29,830 nt of DNA from a virus, in IMG/VR virus record IMGVR_UViG_3300021963_000474, positions 1 through 29,830 of that record; one strand, written 5' to 3'. Position numbers and translations under genes: made by a program. This document shows, in pieces, positions 11,777-19,849 of this stretch (position 1 is the stretch's first letter; each line of letters opens with the position of its first letter). A model generated the notes under the pieces. That model saw nothing but the letters and a program-made list of their open reading frames with translations, was not told where the DNA came from and made no database searches.

Positions 11777-13924
11777 ATGAGTTCCATTGACGGCAACGCC
11801 ACCTCCGTTCCCCCTGATCCCGGCCTGCAACTTGCCCCACCGGAGAACAAGGGTCCAGACTTCAACCTGCTCAAGAAGGCGTTTGAGGACTGCGTGCGGG
11901 ACAACCAGCCGTTCATCGACCAATGCCGGCTGAATTACGAGACGCGGTACGCCATCTGGAACGGGCAGTCCGCCGACGGCAAGAAACACTCCCGCGAAGG
12001 CAGCAAAGTCAGCCCGACGCCGTGGGACGGCGCCAGCGACCTGCGCGTTTTCCTTGTCGATAACATCATCAACAAGAAAGTCGCCATGGAGTGCATGGCG
12101 TTCAAGCGGGCCAACCTGACCGCCGTGCCTGTGGGCGCGGAGGACGGTGCCCGCAGTCAGCTCGTAAGCAACTTCATGCGTTGGCTGATCCAGACGCAGA
12201 TTCCCGAGGTGGAGCGCGAAGTCGAGATGTGCTCCAACTACATGAACGAGAAGGGCGTCGCCGTTATGGGTCAGTTCTGGGAAAAGCGGCGCGAGAAGGT
12301 GCTGGTCAACGTCCGCGTGCAGGATCTCCAGCAGCAGTTCCCCAACATCGACATTGTCGCATTGGTCGAGGACAAATCCGCCGCTGATGACCTGAAAGCC
12401 ATCTTCCAAGAGCAGTATGGTTGCTCCAAGGACAAGGCGGCGAGGATGCTGAAAGAGCTGCGCGAGTCTGGCGAGACCACAGTGCCGATGGACGGTCCCG
12501 AGCGGTCGTATCCCGTCATCCGTGCGTTCAACTTGGACGAACACGTTTTTATCCCGTCGTTCTCGACGGATCTGGAGCGTGCTCCTGGCATCTACCGCGT
12601 TGAGTACTTCACCGCCGAGCAACTGCGGGCGATGGTCTACACGGATGGCTGGGACGAAAAGTGGGTCGAGAACGCGATTCAAAAGGTACGCGGTAAGCTA
12701 ATCACCATCAGCCCTAGCGAGTATCTCCAGCCCATCTCGCGCTCGTTCGTTTACACGCAGCAACGCTTCACGGATCGCATCGGCGTCGTCTACGCGTATC
12801 AGCGGTTGTCCGACGAAGATGGCACGCCTGGCATCTACTGCACGGTGTTCAACCCGATGCTGCCGCCCGATCAGAACCACGACGGATGCGCGAAGACCGG
12901 CCTCTTGGGTTATGCTCACGGCGAGTATCCGTTCGTGCTGTATCGCCGCGAGTACTTGAGCCGTAAGCTCCACGATTCCCGTGGTCTGCCGGAGCCGGGC
13001 AAGCCGTGGCAGGATCAAATCAAGGCGCACAAGGACTCTCGCATCGATGCCGCCTCCCTCGGCATCTTGCCTCCGATCTGCTACCCGCAAGGCCGCCCGC
13101 CGGGTCGTTGGGGTCCGGGTGCGATGATCTCGGAGCGGCGTCCGAACGAGTACCATTACGCCGACCGTCCGATACCGGACATGAACACGGACAAGTCCGA
13201 GCAACTGCTTGAGACTTCGTTCAAGGAGTACAACGGCTTTGCCAGCCGAGAGGGCGATCCCGCCATCGACCCGATCTACAATCAGTTTGAGGTCGATAAG
13301 TTCCTCGGCTGCCTCGCCAAGACTTTCCGCCAAGTGTGGAAGCTCTACAAACAGTACGGCATGGATCAGGTCACGTTCCGCGTGATGGGTGTCAAAGATC
13401 CGAACTTCCAACTCTTCAACAAGGGCGACGTGAACGAGGAGTTCGACTTCTACCTCGCGTGGGATGTGCAGTCGCCCGACTTCAAGCGCATGAGCGAGAA
13501 GTGGACTGCGATCATTCAGGCCGCGCAGTCGCTCGACCGGGAAGGCGTCATCGACTGGTCTGCCCTCTGCACGGCGTTCGTGTCCACCATCGACCCGAAC
13601 ATCGCCGAGCGTATCATCCGTCCCGCGCAGCAAGGTCAGCAGCAGATCGTGCAGGACGAGCAGCAGGATCTGGCGCAGATCTTCGCCGGCATCCCGAAGA
13701 ACATCAAGCCCGGCACCCCGCCGCAGATCGGCCTGCAAGTCATCCAGCAGTATCTCCAGCAGCCTGACGTGCAGCAGCGGTATCAGCAGGATCAGCCGTT
13801 TCGCGAGCGTCTGGATGCTAGGGCGAAACAGTACCAGTTCCAGATGCAGCAGCAGCAGAACGCTGTCATTGGCCGCCTCGGTGCAGCCATGCCCGGCCCG
13901 ATGCCCGCCACCACTTCACGATGA
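11777..13924 (+). CDS. Portal (head-tail connector) protein
   Basis: This 715-aa protein has an N-terminal block with SPTPWDGASDLRVFLVDNII, typical of large P22-like portal proteins, helical and strand regions in the middle, and a C-terminal 120 residues very rich in Gln (QQGQQQIVQDEQQDLAQ...). Twelve copies would form the ring through which DNA passes and onto which TerL and the adaptor bind. ATG 11777 is used. A GTG 18 bases upstream is possible. It follows terL by 50 bases and is coupled to the next gene by ATGA. Confidence 0.85.
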   Translation: MSSIDGNATSVPPDPGLQLAPPENKGPDFNLLKKAFEDCVRDNQPFIDQCRLNYETRYAIWNGQSADGKKHSREGSKVSPTPWDGASDLRVFLVDNIINKKVAMECMAFKRANLTAVPVGAEDGARSQLVSNFMRWLIQTQIPEVEREVEMCSNYMNEKGVAVMGQFWEKRREKVLVNVRVQDLQQQFPNIDIVALVEDKSAADDLKAIFQEQYGCSKDKAARMLKELRESGETTVPMDGPERSYPVIRAFNLDEHVFIPSFSTDLERAPGIYRVEYFTAEQLRAMVYTDGWDEKWVENAIQKVRGKLITISPSEYLQPISRSFVYTQQRFTDRIGVVYAYQRLSDEDGTPGIYCTVFNPMLPPDQNHDGCAKTGLLGYAHGEYPFVLYRREYLSRKLHDSRGLPEPGKPWQDQIKAHKDSRIDAASLGILPPICYPQGRPPGRWGPGAMISERRPNEYHYADRPIPDMNTDKSEQLLETSFKEYNGFASREGDPAIDPIYNQFEVDKFLGCLAKTFRQVWKLYKQYGMDQVTFRVMGVKDPNFQLFNKGDVNEEFDFYLAWDVQSPDFKRMSEKWTAIIQAAQSLDREGVIDWSALCTAFVSTIDPNIAERIIRPAQQGQQQIVQDEQQDLAQIFAGIPKNIKPGTPPQIGLQVIQQYLQQPDVQQRYQQDQPFRERLDARAKQYQFQMQQQQNAVIGRLGAAMPGPMPATTSR

Positions 13925-14217
13925 AGAAACGCCGCGATCCGCACCTGACGTCAGCCGAGAAGTTTGGCCGGCTGCGTCAGGCCATGTTCCGCCTCGTTGG
14001 GAATGATGGCTTCCAAGACTTCATTGAGGAGCTGCGTGAAATGCAGCACTCGACGATGATCGATCTCTGCTCCGATGCCGTGGTGAAGGATGAGCGCATG
14101 ACGCTGGCCGCCACGGGGGAACTGCGGGCGTACTCGCAGATCATCGGCCTGTACGATGACTTCGTGCAGCAGCAGATGCAGCAGGCGGAAATCGACGCCG
14201 AGCAGCGGGCTGGATAA
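13921..14217 (+). CDS. Small helical protein after the portal gene
   Basis: The 98-aa product begins MKKRRDPHLTSAEKFGRLRQ and is all-helical and charged, ending QQQMQQAEIDAEQRAG. The ATG overlaps the portal stop (ATGA, 13921-13924), so the two are probably made in fixed ratio. Its position between portal and scaffold suggests a head-assembly accessory, but no family is recognised. Confidence 0.7.
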   Translation: MKKRRDPHLTSAEKFGRLRQAMFRLVGNDGFQDFIEELREMQHSTMIDLCSDAVVKDERMTLAATGELRAYSQIIGLYDDFVQQQMQQAEIDAEQRAG

Positions 14218-14220
14218 GAG

Positions 14221-14287
14221 TTATTACTGCGGTTAGTAGTACCGCTAATAATTCCTGTTGACATACGGGTGTGCGATTCGCACCCGT
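14221..14287. other. Two consecutive hairpins before the scaffold gene
   Basis: The first (14221-14251) pairs TTATTA and GCGGT with ACCGC and TAATAA around the loop TAGTAGT, with a two-base bulge. The second (14265-14287) pairs ACGGGTG with CACCCGT. Neither has a T run behind it. They fill most of the 90-base gap before the scaffold start and could mark an RNA processing site or attenuator. Confidence 0.55.
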
Positions 14288-14307
14288 AGCGTCACTTGGC
14301 ACCCGCC

Positions 14308-15429
14308 ATGTCCACAGCCCTTGGGGGCTCTAATCCCATGTCTAACGAAACCGCAGAATCAGCTCCTTCACAGCCCGCCGAGGCGGCCCAAACCCCCGAG
14401 GCAAAAGGTGATGCACCGAAGAAAGGTAACTTGAGTGTCGCGCAAGCCGCGCAACGTCTCCTCAACATGGAGGCGGAAAACGCGAAGGCCCAACGACAGG
14501 TTGAACAAGCTACCCCCGCGCCGGACCAAGCGCAGTCCGATTCAACCGCCCCAGAGGAGGCTACCGCCGAATCTGCCGAGCCGACCCAACAGGCGGAAAC
14601 GCCCGAAGGTGAGGCTGACGTTCCTTCCCAAGACATTACACCCGAGCTTCAAAAGAAGATCGACAAGCGCATCGGCAAAGAGGTTGCCAAGCGCAAAGCT
14701 CTGGAAGCCCAGTTGGCGGAAATGCAGGTGCAGTTGGCCCAAAAGGCTGAACAGCCCGAGCAGTCCGCCCAACCTGCACCCGCCCAGCCGTTGCCCAGCA
14801 ACGTACCACTGGCGCAGATTGAAGACTTCCAGTCGCTCCAGACCTTGAGAGATCAAGCCAAGGAAGCGAAACGCTTTGCCCAAGAGCAACTCGACCGGGA
14901 TGACTTTGAACCTGTCCGCGTGGGTGATACCGTGCTGGGCAGGGGAGAGCTTAAGGCAATCCTCCGCAACGCGGAGAAAACCCTTGATGATGACATCCCA
15001 GCCCGAGCGCAGTTCCTGACGCAGAAGCAGGAGGCGCAGAAGGTTGCCCATCAGTTATTCCCATACCTGAAGGACAAGCAGGCGCCCGAGTACGTCCTCG
15101 CCCAGCAAGCACTTTCGCAGATGCCCTGGATGCGGAACCTGCCCAATGCGGACTGGATCATTGGTGTCCAGATTGAGGGTCTTAAAGCCCTTGAGGCCAA
15201 GCAAAAGGCGAAGCCAGAAGCCAAGCCCAAGCAGGCCATGAGCACCAAACCTCCCGCGAGTCAGGCAGTCGTATCTTCAGCCGGCGGCGATGTCCGCACC
15301 CCAAGTGCGGCCAAAGCAGCCAACCAGATTGAAGCTATGCGGATGCAGTTGTCCAAGAAAGGCGGCGTCACGGCAAATGAAGCAGCAGCGTTTCTTCTGG
15401 CCCGTGAAAAAGCTAAACTCAACCGATAA
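14308..15429 (+). CDS. Head scaffolding protein
   Basis: This 373-aa acidic, Ala/Gln/Glu-rich protein has no globular motif: a disordered first third (SAPSQPAEAAQTPEAKGD), a coiled coil (KKIDKRIGKEVAKRKALEAQ), a helical core (about 170-300) and a Lys/Ala-rich C-terminal tail with a helical end. Composition and position directly before the capsid gene identify it as the scaffold. ATG 14308 follows CACCCGCC. ATG 14338 (MSNETAE) is an alternative. Confidence 0.8.
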   Translation: MSTALGGSNPMSNETAESAPSQPAEAAQTPEAKGDAPKKGNLSVAQAAQRLLNMEAENAKAQRQVEQATPAPDQAQSDSTAPEEATAESAEPTQQAETPEGEADVPSQDITPELQKKIDKRIGKEVAKRKALEAQLAEMQVQLAQKAEQPEQSAQPAPAQPLPSNVPLAQIEDFQSLQTLRDQAKEAKRFAQEQLDRDDFEPVRVGDTVLGRGELKAILRNAEKTLDDDIPARAQFLTQKQEAQKVAHQLFPYLKDKQAPEYVLAQQALSQMPWMRNLPNADWIIGVQIEGLKALEAKQKAKPEAKPKQAMSTKPPASQAVVSSAGGDVRTPSAAKAANQIEAMRMQLSKKGGVTANEAAAFLLAREKAKLNR

Positions 15430-15441
15430 CCTTCGTTAGTC

Positions 15442-16443
15442 ATGGCCCTATCAACCACTTACAACGTAGCGGGAGATCGTGAAGATCTTACCGACTTCCT
15501 CACCATCCTCGCCCCCGAGGATACTCCGAAGATCTCGACCTTCGCCAAGACCAAGCGCATGACCAATGCGTATCAGGAGTGGCAGGTTGACACCTTGAGC
15601 CCCGTCTCGTTTGGCGGCGTGCTCGAAGGTCAGGACGTCCTGGCCTTCTCCAACCAAGCCGTTAATCGCGCTCGTCTGGGCAATTACGTCCAGCAGTTCC
15701 GCGAGCAATGGATGGTCTCCCGCCTCCAAGAGGCTTCCGACGTCGCCGGCGTGTCCAGCGAGGTTGCGAACGCCAAGATGAAGGCGATGCGCGAGATCAA
15801 GCGCGACATCGAAGCCTGCATCGGCTCCGACAATGACCGCCAGCAGGAAGCCCCGCCGGCCCCTTACAAGCTGCGCGCTCTCGGCAAGTGGATCAGCAAT
15901 ACGCCCGGCTCGGACGTTCCCGCTGCCTTCCGCACGCCCGCCGCGAACATCGACACGACCGCCACCGGTTCGCTGTCCGAGTCCGCCTTCAACGACGTCT
16001 TCCAGTCCATCTTCCAGCAAGTTGGTGGTCGCCGTTCCTACACCCTGTTCGCTGGTCCGTCGCTCAAGCGTGCGATCTCCAAGTTCCAGCGTTCCGAGGG
16101 CGCTTCCGGCACCACGAAGACCTATCAGGTCACGCAGGATGCCTCGGAGCACCAGATCGACCTCGACGTCACGATGTACGTCGGCGACTTCCACACCGTG
16201 ACCATCGTGCCTGACCTGTTCAACGGCATCCTCGATGGCGCGGACCCATCGACGACCACCAGCGCCCAGAAGGCCCGTGGTTACGTCATCGATCCCGAGC
16301 TGGTTGGCATCGGCTACATGCTTGGCATTGAGTCCAACGAGCTGCCGGACCTCGGCGGCGGTCGCCGTGGCTTCATCCTCGCGGCCCTCACCCTGATGGT
16401 GAAGAACCCGCTCGGCCTCGGCAAGTTCGCCGCGTCCAGCTAA
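15442..16443 (+). CDS. Major capsid protein, DUF5309/SU10-like HK97 fold
   Basis: The 333-aa protein has the N-terminal signature of this group: EDLTDFLTILAPEDTPKIST, then KTKRMTNAYQEWQVDTLSP, followed by a charged helix (NAKMKAMREIKRDIEACIG), a central region with AFNDVFQSIFQQVGGRR and a C-terminal GYVIDPELVGIGYM. The T-P after the first helix and EWQVDTL are typical of DUF5309/SU10 capsid proteins, which have the HK97 fold. Codon use is strongly biased to C-ending codons (GTC, ATC, CGC, CTC) compared with accessory genes, as expected for a highly expressed gene. No Shine-Dalgarno sequence is visible. Confidence 0.9.
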   Translation: MALSTTYNVAGDREDLTDFLTILAPEDTPKISTFAKTKRMTNAYQEWQVDTLSPVSFGGVLEGQDVLAFSNQAVNRARLGNYVQQFREQWMVSRLQEASDVAGVSSEVANAKMKAMREIKRDIEACIGSDNDRQQEAPPAPYKLRALGKWISNTPGSDVPAAFRTPAANIDTTATGSLSESAFNDVFQSIFQQVGGRRSYTLFAGPSLKRAISKFQRSEGASGTTKTYQVTQDASEHQIDLDVTMYVGDFHTVTIVPDLFNGILDGADPSTTTSAQKARGYVIDPELVGIGYMLGIESNELPDLGGGRRGFILAALTLMVKNPLGLGKFAASS

Positions 16444-16474
16444 TAGCCAACCACCTAAATAGGAGGAAACTACC

Positions 16475-16942
16475 ATGGCTGATACTGCTGTTACCATCGC
16501 CCGCGCCCGTACCTCGCAGCTCTCGCTGCAAGAGCAGGCGCGTGGCTTCTCGCACAAGTTCACGGTCAAGTCGTCCGACGTTGCCTACGGTGCCGGTTCT
16601 ACCGACACCGTGACGGTTACGCTGGGCGCCCTTCCGTCGAAGTATGTGCTCAACAATGCTCTGGTGAACATCACGACTGCCTTTGCCGGCACGACCGCGA
16701 TGACCATCCAGGTTGGCACCACGACCACGACCAACAGCCTCGTCACCGCGCAATCGGTGCTGACCGCTGGTGTTCTGGCCGGCGTCCCGACGACCGCCAC
16801 CATCCGCACCGCTACGGCGACTGCGAACTTGGTTGCGATCTTCACGAACGCCACCGGTGGCAGCCCGTCCGCCCTCACGGCTGGCGAACTGGACATCTAC
16901 CTGAACATCGTCGATCTCTCCGATCCGACGAAGCTCGGATAA
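16475..16942 (+). CDS. Capsid decoration or minor head protein
   Basis: The 155-aa product begins MADTAVTIARARTSQLSLQE and then is rich in Thr, Ala, Val and Gly with strand-like alternation, ending GELDIYLNIVDLSDPTKLG. It has one of the best ribosome-binding sites of the late block (AGGAGG, eight bases before the ATG) and a C-ending codon bias like the capsid gene, both signs of high expression. Position between capsid gene and terminator suggests a virion decoration protein. That role is inferred. Confidence 0.65.
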   Translation: MADTAVTIARARTSQLSLQEQARGFSHKFTVKSSDVAYGAGSTDTVTVTLGALPSKYVLNNALVNITTAFAGTTAMTIQVGTTTTTNSLVTAQSVLTAGVLAGVPTTATIRTATATANLVAIFTNATGGSPSALTAGELDIYLNIVDLSDPTKLG

Positions 16943-16955
16943 CCGAGATACTACT

Positions 16956-16993
16956 GGGGGCATCCCGAAAGGGCTCTGCCCCCTCCCTCTTTT
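16956..16993 (+). terminator. Rho-independent terminator after the capsid genes
   Basis: GGGGGCA (16956-16962) pairs with TGCCCCC (16977-16983). Inside, CCC and GGG close a GAAA tetraloop. The T-rich tail TCCCTCTTTT follows directly. Read-through would be needed for the tail genes, as at the terminator after gene 10 of T7. The last T is adjacent to the next ATG. Confidence 0.8.
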
Positions 16994-17356
16994 ATGGTGA
17001 GCGACAGCGGCATAGTCACCCAAGTACCCAAGGAGTTCGTCCGCAAGTGGTGGGGCGAGATCGTGAACGGTCTCCCAGACGAGAAGGCCAAGGTCCATGA
17101 AGACCAGGCCCGTCTGGCCGCCAAGATGCGCGAACAGGGTTCCACCCGCATGGACGGGTTGGGGCAGATGGCCGCTCGCATCAACAGTCGCCTGTTCTTC
17201 CGGCTACAGGCGCAGCACGGCAACAACGTGCATGAGTGGATGCCGGAGTACCTGAAGGATAACCCTCACCTCTGCGCGACGGGTTATCGCCCAAAGGTTA
17301 ATCCCGCCCGGCATGGCCTGACGGGAGGCTGGATGGGCAAGCAAAAGGACACTTGA
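16994..17356 (+). CDS. Unknown protein between capsid and adaptor genes
   Basis: This 120-aa product begins MVSDSGIVTQVPKEFVRKWW and has a helical middle (EKAKVHEDQARLAAKMREQG) and a basic C terminus (NPARHGLTGGWMGKQKDT). Its ATG directly follows the T run of the terminator, leaving no Shine-Dalgarno sequence. The GTG at 16997 is another option. The stop overlaps the TTG start of the next gene. Function not recognised. Position suggests a head-completion or tail-hub component. Confidence 0.65.
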   Translation: MVSDSGIVTQVPKEFVRKWWGEIVNGLPDEKAKVHEDQARLAAKMREQGSTRMDGLGQMAARINSRLFFRLQAQHGNNVHEWMPEYLKDNPHLCATGYRPKVNPARHGLTGGWMGKQKDT

Positions 17357-18669
17357 GGACGACTCCGTACAGCACGGCTTTAACCCAACTTTGCGGGCTT
17401 ATTGGAGTCCCGACGAGCCGACTGACCACGGAGACTGCGGAAAGCCTCAATACGCTGTTTAACGCGAATGTACGGCAGGTCTGGGGCGCTGGTAACTGGC
17501 CCGACCTGTCCATTTGGGGTGAGGCACGCTTTGCCGGGGATCTGCTGACGTATCCCAACGATGTCAGCCAGACGGCTTACTGGACGGCGACCAACGTCTC
17601 CGTAACGGCTAATTCGATCCCCAACCCCGCTGACAATCGGACAACGGCCAGCAAGGTGCTGGAAACGGTCACGAACGGGCAACACAAAGTAGCCCAGAGC
17701 GTCACCGGCTTCCCCAGCACGCAGTACCAGGCGTCCGTGTACGCCCGCCCAAATGGCCGCAGCTACATCCAGCTAGTGGTCAATGACGGCACGACCAGCT
17801 TCAGCACATTCTTCAACGTCCAAGCTGGGACCGTGGGGACGCAGGCCAACGTCTCGTCCGCCAACATCCAGCAGTGCCCGAACGGCTTCTTCCTCTGCAC
17901 GATCACGTTTACCAGCGGCGCCGCTTGCACCAGCCTCGCTTACTCCGTTGGCGTATCGACGGATGGCAGCACGATCTCTTACGCAGGCGACATCACCAAG
18001 GGCGTGTACCTCTGGGGCAACCTGATGGTGCAGGAGACGAATGTCAGCCCCAACCAGTTCATCGTACCGTACGACCAGACTGGCGAGAAGGTGATTGATG
18101 TCCTCTTCCAAGCGTGGGTGGACAACCCCGCAATGGTCAGCTACCCCCGTCCGCAAGGCTTCGTGGTGACGACCGAGGGGTTCCAGATGATTTCCACGGC
18201 TGGTGGCTTCATGGGGACGAATGGCTACGTCTCGTACAATACCAATCCTGCCAACCCGGTCTACCTGTTCTACCGCCGTGCCCCTTACAATTACAGCGGC
18301 GATGTGTTCAGTGCCACTGCCACCTACGTTGCGGGCCAGTACGTCTATTACACTCGTACGACGGGGGCGCAGGTAGGTACGTCCGATTACTGGAAGTGCG
18401 TAAGCGCCACCACGGCAGGCCAAGACCCCGAGGACACTCCGTCCAAGTGGGAGTTGCAGGAACTACCCGAGGCGTTGTCCGGTATCTTGGTCTGGCAGAC
18501 CTTTGGGGACTGGCTGACGCAGGACGGCCAGATGGAGAAGGCCCAGTCCGCTTACCAGACGGCAGAGCTGAAGAAGCTCAACGAATGGGACCGCATTGAG
18601 CGCCAGATGCCCGATAACTTCCAGGTCAACGTCTACACCCACGTCACCTCACAGTCGAGGTCTTGGTGA
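17353..18669 (+). CDS. Head-tail adaptor with two inserted carbohydrate-binding-like domains
   Basis: The 438-aa protein begins with a helical segment (1-60, TALTQLCGLIGVP...SLNTLFNANVRQVWG) and ends with another (370-415, SGILVWQTFGDWLTQ...YQTAELKKLNEWDR) that together look like a tail-tube adaptor of podoviruses. Between them, residues about 65-235 read as a beta-sandwich of the carbohydrate-binding kind (YWTATNVSVTANSIPNP, VYARPNGRSYIQLVV, GVYLWGNLMVQE). Residues 322-370 resemble a chitin-binding/CBM5-12 module (TYVAGQYVYY, DYWKCVSATTAGQDPE, PSKWELQEL). Start is TTG 17353 with AAGGA upstream, overlapping the previous stop. Adaptor role follows from position and termini. Glycan binding is inferred. 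Confidence 0.7.
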   Translation: MRTTPYSTALTQLCGLIGVPTSRLTTETAESLNTLFNANVRQVWGAGNWPDLSIWGEARFAGDLLTYPNDVSQTAYWTATNVSVTANSIPNPADNRTTASKVLETVTNGQHKVAQSVTGFPSTQYQASVYARPNGRSYIQLVVNDGTTSFSTFFNVQAGTVGTQANVSSANIQQCPNGFFLCTITFTSGAACTSLAYSVGVSTDGSTISYAGDITKGVYLWGNLMVQETNVSPNQFIVPYDQTGEKVIDVLFQAWVDNPAMVSYPRPQGFVVTTEGFQMISTAGGFMGTNGYVSYNTNPANPVYLFYRRAPYNYSGDVFSATATYVAGQYVYYTRTTGAQVGTSDYWKCVSATTAGQDPEDTPSKWELQELPEALSGILVWQTFGDWLTQDGQMEKAQSAYQTAELKKLNEWDRIERQMPDNFQVNVYTHVTSQSRSW

Positions 18670-19194
18670 TTCTGGTTTCCAATGCAAATTATCGCGTATC
18701 CGATAGGCGTGAGTCGCCGTGATGCCAAAATCTTTGGCTATCGCGGAGCCTTTATGCCCATCGGCAAAACGCTTTTGAATTTCAGTTATCTGCTCGGAGT
18801 TCAGTTTGGCATGATGAGCGCGTTCGCCCCGTGGCGACACATGCGTTCCAACGCGCCAAGAATGCTTCAAATTATCAGACTGCGAAACCCACTCCAAGTT
18901 GCTGACATGATTGTTCAGCTTGTTGGAATCCTTGTGATTAACTTGCGCCAAGTTATTGGGATTTGGCAGAAAGGTGAGCGCAACAAGACGATGAACCGAA
19001 ACATTCCAAACTGGTCTTGGTCCATCTGCCAAAGCAACAGTAGCGTATCCATACGGATTTATTCGCCATTTCAAGGCTCGCGGTTTGCTACGACGCCTTG
19101 TAGTGCCAAAGGACCAAGAGCGAATTTGTCCGCTTTCGGTAATTTCGTACAAGGTTTCGTAGCCCCGAATCGGGGTGTAGGTTTCAGTAGTCAC
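18649..19194 (-). CDS. Free-standing HNH homing endonuclease (NUMOD4-HNH)
   Basis: This 181-aa protein has NUMOD4 (IRGYETLYEITESGQIRSWS), an HNH_3 domain (SVHRLVALTFLPNPNNLAQV, NHKDSNKLNNHVSNLEWV) and a C-terminal helix-turn-helix (QITEIQKRFADGHKGSAIAK, DFGITATHAYRI) for DNA contact. Such enzymes cut a site in phages that lack the gene and spread by repair. It is the only minus-strand gene in the late block. The start is GTG 19194. Its stop lies 21 bases inside the 3' end of the adaptor gene, converging with it. Codon use is poorer in G/C than its neighbours, consistent with arrival from outside. Confidence 0.9.
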   Translation of the reverse strand: MTTETYTPIRGYETLYEITESGQIRSWSFGTTRRRSKPRALKWRINPYGYATVALADGPRPVWNVSVHRLVALTFLPNPNNLAQVNHKDSNKLNNHVSNLEWVSQSDNLKHSWRVGTHVSPRGERAHHAKLNSEQITEIQKRFADGHKGSAIAKDFGITATHAYRIRDNLHWKPESPRPRL

Positions 19195-19249
19195 GCATTG
19201 ATACCTAGCTCCGTTCTGGGTTACGTCAACGTTTAATTAGAACAAAGCC

Positions 19250-19576
19250 ATGAGTTCCTTCAATCTTAACAACATCTTCCCGAAACCGGCTTGGTATCGC
19301 GGAAGCGCAGTACCCGATCAACGCCTGACGGTTGATGCAACCGTGGGTGGCGTCCAGTTCTCCACGTTCAGCGACACCAGCAATATGATTGTGCTGGATG
19401 TGCAGGACGCTGACGTGATGTGTACTTTTGATGGCTCGGCCCCGACCAGCACCAATGGTCACCGGCTTTACAGCGGTTCCCAGTACACCTGGTCCGTCGC
19501 CGCCGCCCAGCAGGCCAAATTCATCCGTCAAGGCGCCACCAGCGCCGCCATCCAAGCCTCCGAGTTCCAGTTGTGA
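19250..19576 (+). CDS. Small beta-rich virion protein candidate
   Basis: The 108-aa product begins MSSFNLNNIFPKPAWYRGSA and has strands with VMCTFDGSAPTSTNGHRLYS and TWSVAAAQQAKFI. The FDGSAPT...NGHRL block is a pattern I know from small proteins in phage tail modules. It may be a decoration or tail-surface protein. AAAGCC precedes the ATG, with no Shine-Dalgarno sequence. Stop and next GTG overlap (19573-19576). Confidence 0.6.
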   Translation: MSSFNLNNIFPKPAWYRGSAVPDQRLTVDATVGGVQFSTFSDTSNMIVLDVQDADVMCTFDGSAPTSTNGHRLYSGSQYTWSVAAAQQAKFIRQGATSAAIQASEFQL

Positions 19577-19650
19577 ACTCCCCGTTTGGCAGCGCATCCA
19601 ACATGCTTGGCAAGCGTTTTGCCAACGGGATCACCAAGGGAGTGCTGTAA
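19573..19650 (+). CDS. 25-aa peptide, coupled to its neighbour
   Basis: GTG 19573 overlaps the stop of the previous gene (GTGA) and opens a frame of 25 codons: MNSPFGSASNMLGKRFANGI, then TKGVL. The overlap and the absence of another gene in the 80-base gap are the only support. It may be a real micropeptide or chance. Confidence 0.35.
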   Translation: MNSPFGSASNMLGKRFANGITKGVL

Positions 19651-19655
19651 CTGAC

Positions 19656-19838
19656 ATGATCGGCCTACTTGCCAGTCAATGCGCTGTGCTGGGGCAGCGG
19701 TTAGCCACCGGTCTCAATGATACCGTCCTGCAAGACAACGAGGAGCCCGGTGTGTTTGATGGCCGCCTAACCACCAATACTTCCGACTTCTTGGTCACTG
19801 ATACAGGTGACTACCTTGAATACTCTGAACGCCGTTAA
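19656..19838 (+). CDS. 60-aa protein, unknown function
   Basis: The product begins MIGLLASQCAVLGQRLATGL and ends FLVTDTGDYLEYSERR. The first 20 residues are hydrophobic, and the last part is strand-rich and acidic. GGGAG lies 12 bases before the ATG. Located between virion genes. The frame is also open upstream, but that part overlaps the 108-aa gene. Function unknown. Confidence 0.55.
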   Translation: MIGLLASQCAVLGQRLATGLNDTVLQDNEEPGVFDGRLTTNTSDFLVTDTGDYLEYSERR

Positions 19839-19849
19839 TCGCACCCGCC

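Noticed and set aside
12698-13738. 346-aa minus-strand frame
   Set aside because: Shadow of the portal gene, caused by its C-ending codons. Leu/Arg/Val/Asp-rich with no motif. Similar shadows lie opposite the capsid gene (15451-16569) and the ejection-type genes (26456-27754).
14258-14290. TTGACA as a -35 promoter element
   Set aside because: A perfect -35 match, but no acceptable -10 hexamer lies 16-18 bases downstream, where a hairpin sits instead.
18682-19236. 184-aa plus-strand frame
   Set aside because: It is the opposite strand of the HNH endonuclease, which has clear conserved domains.
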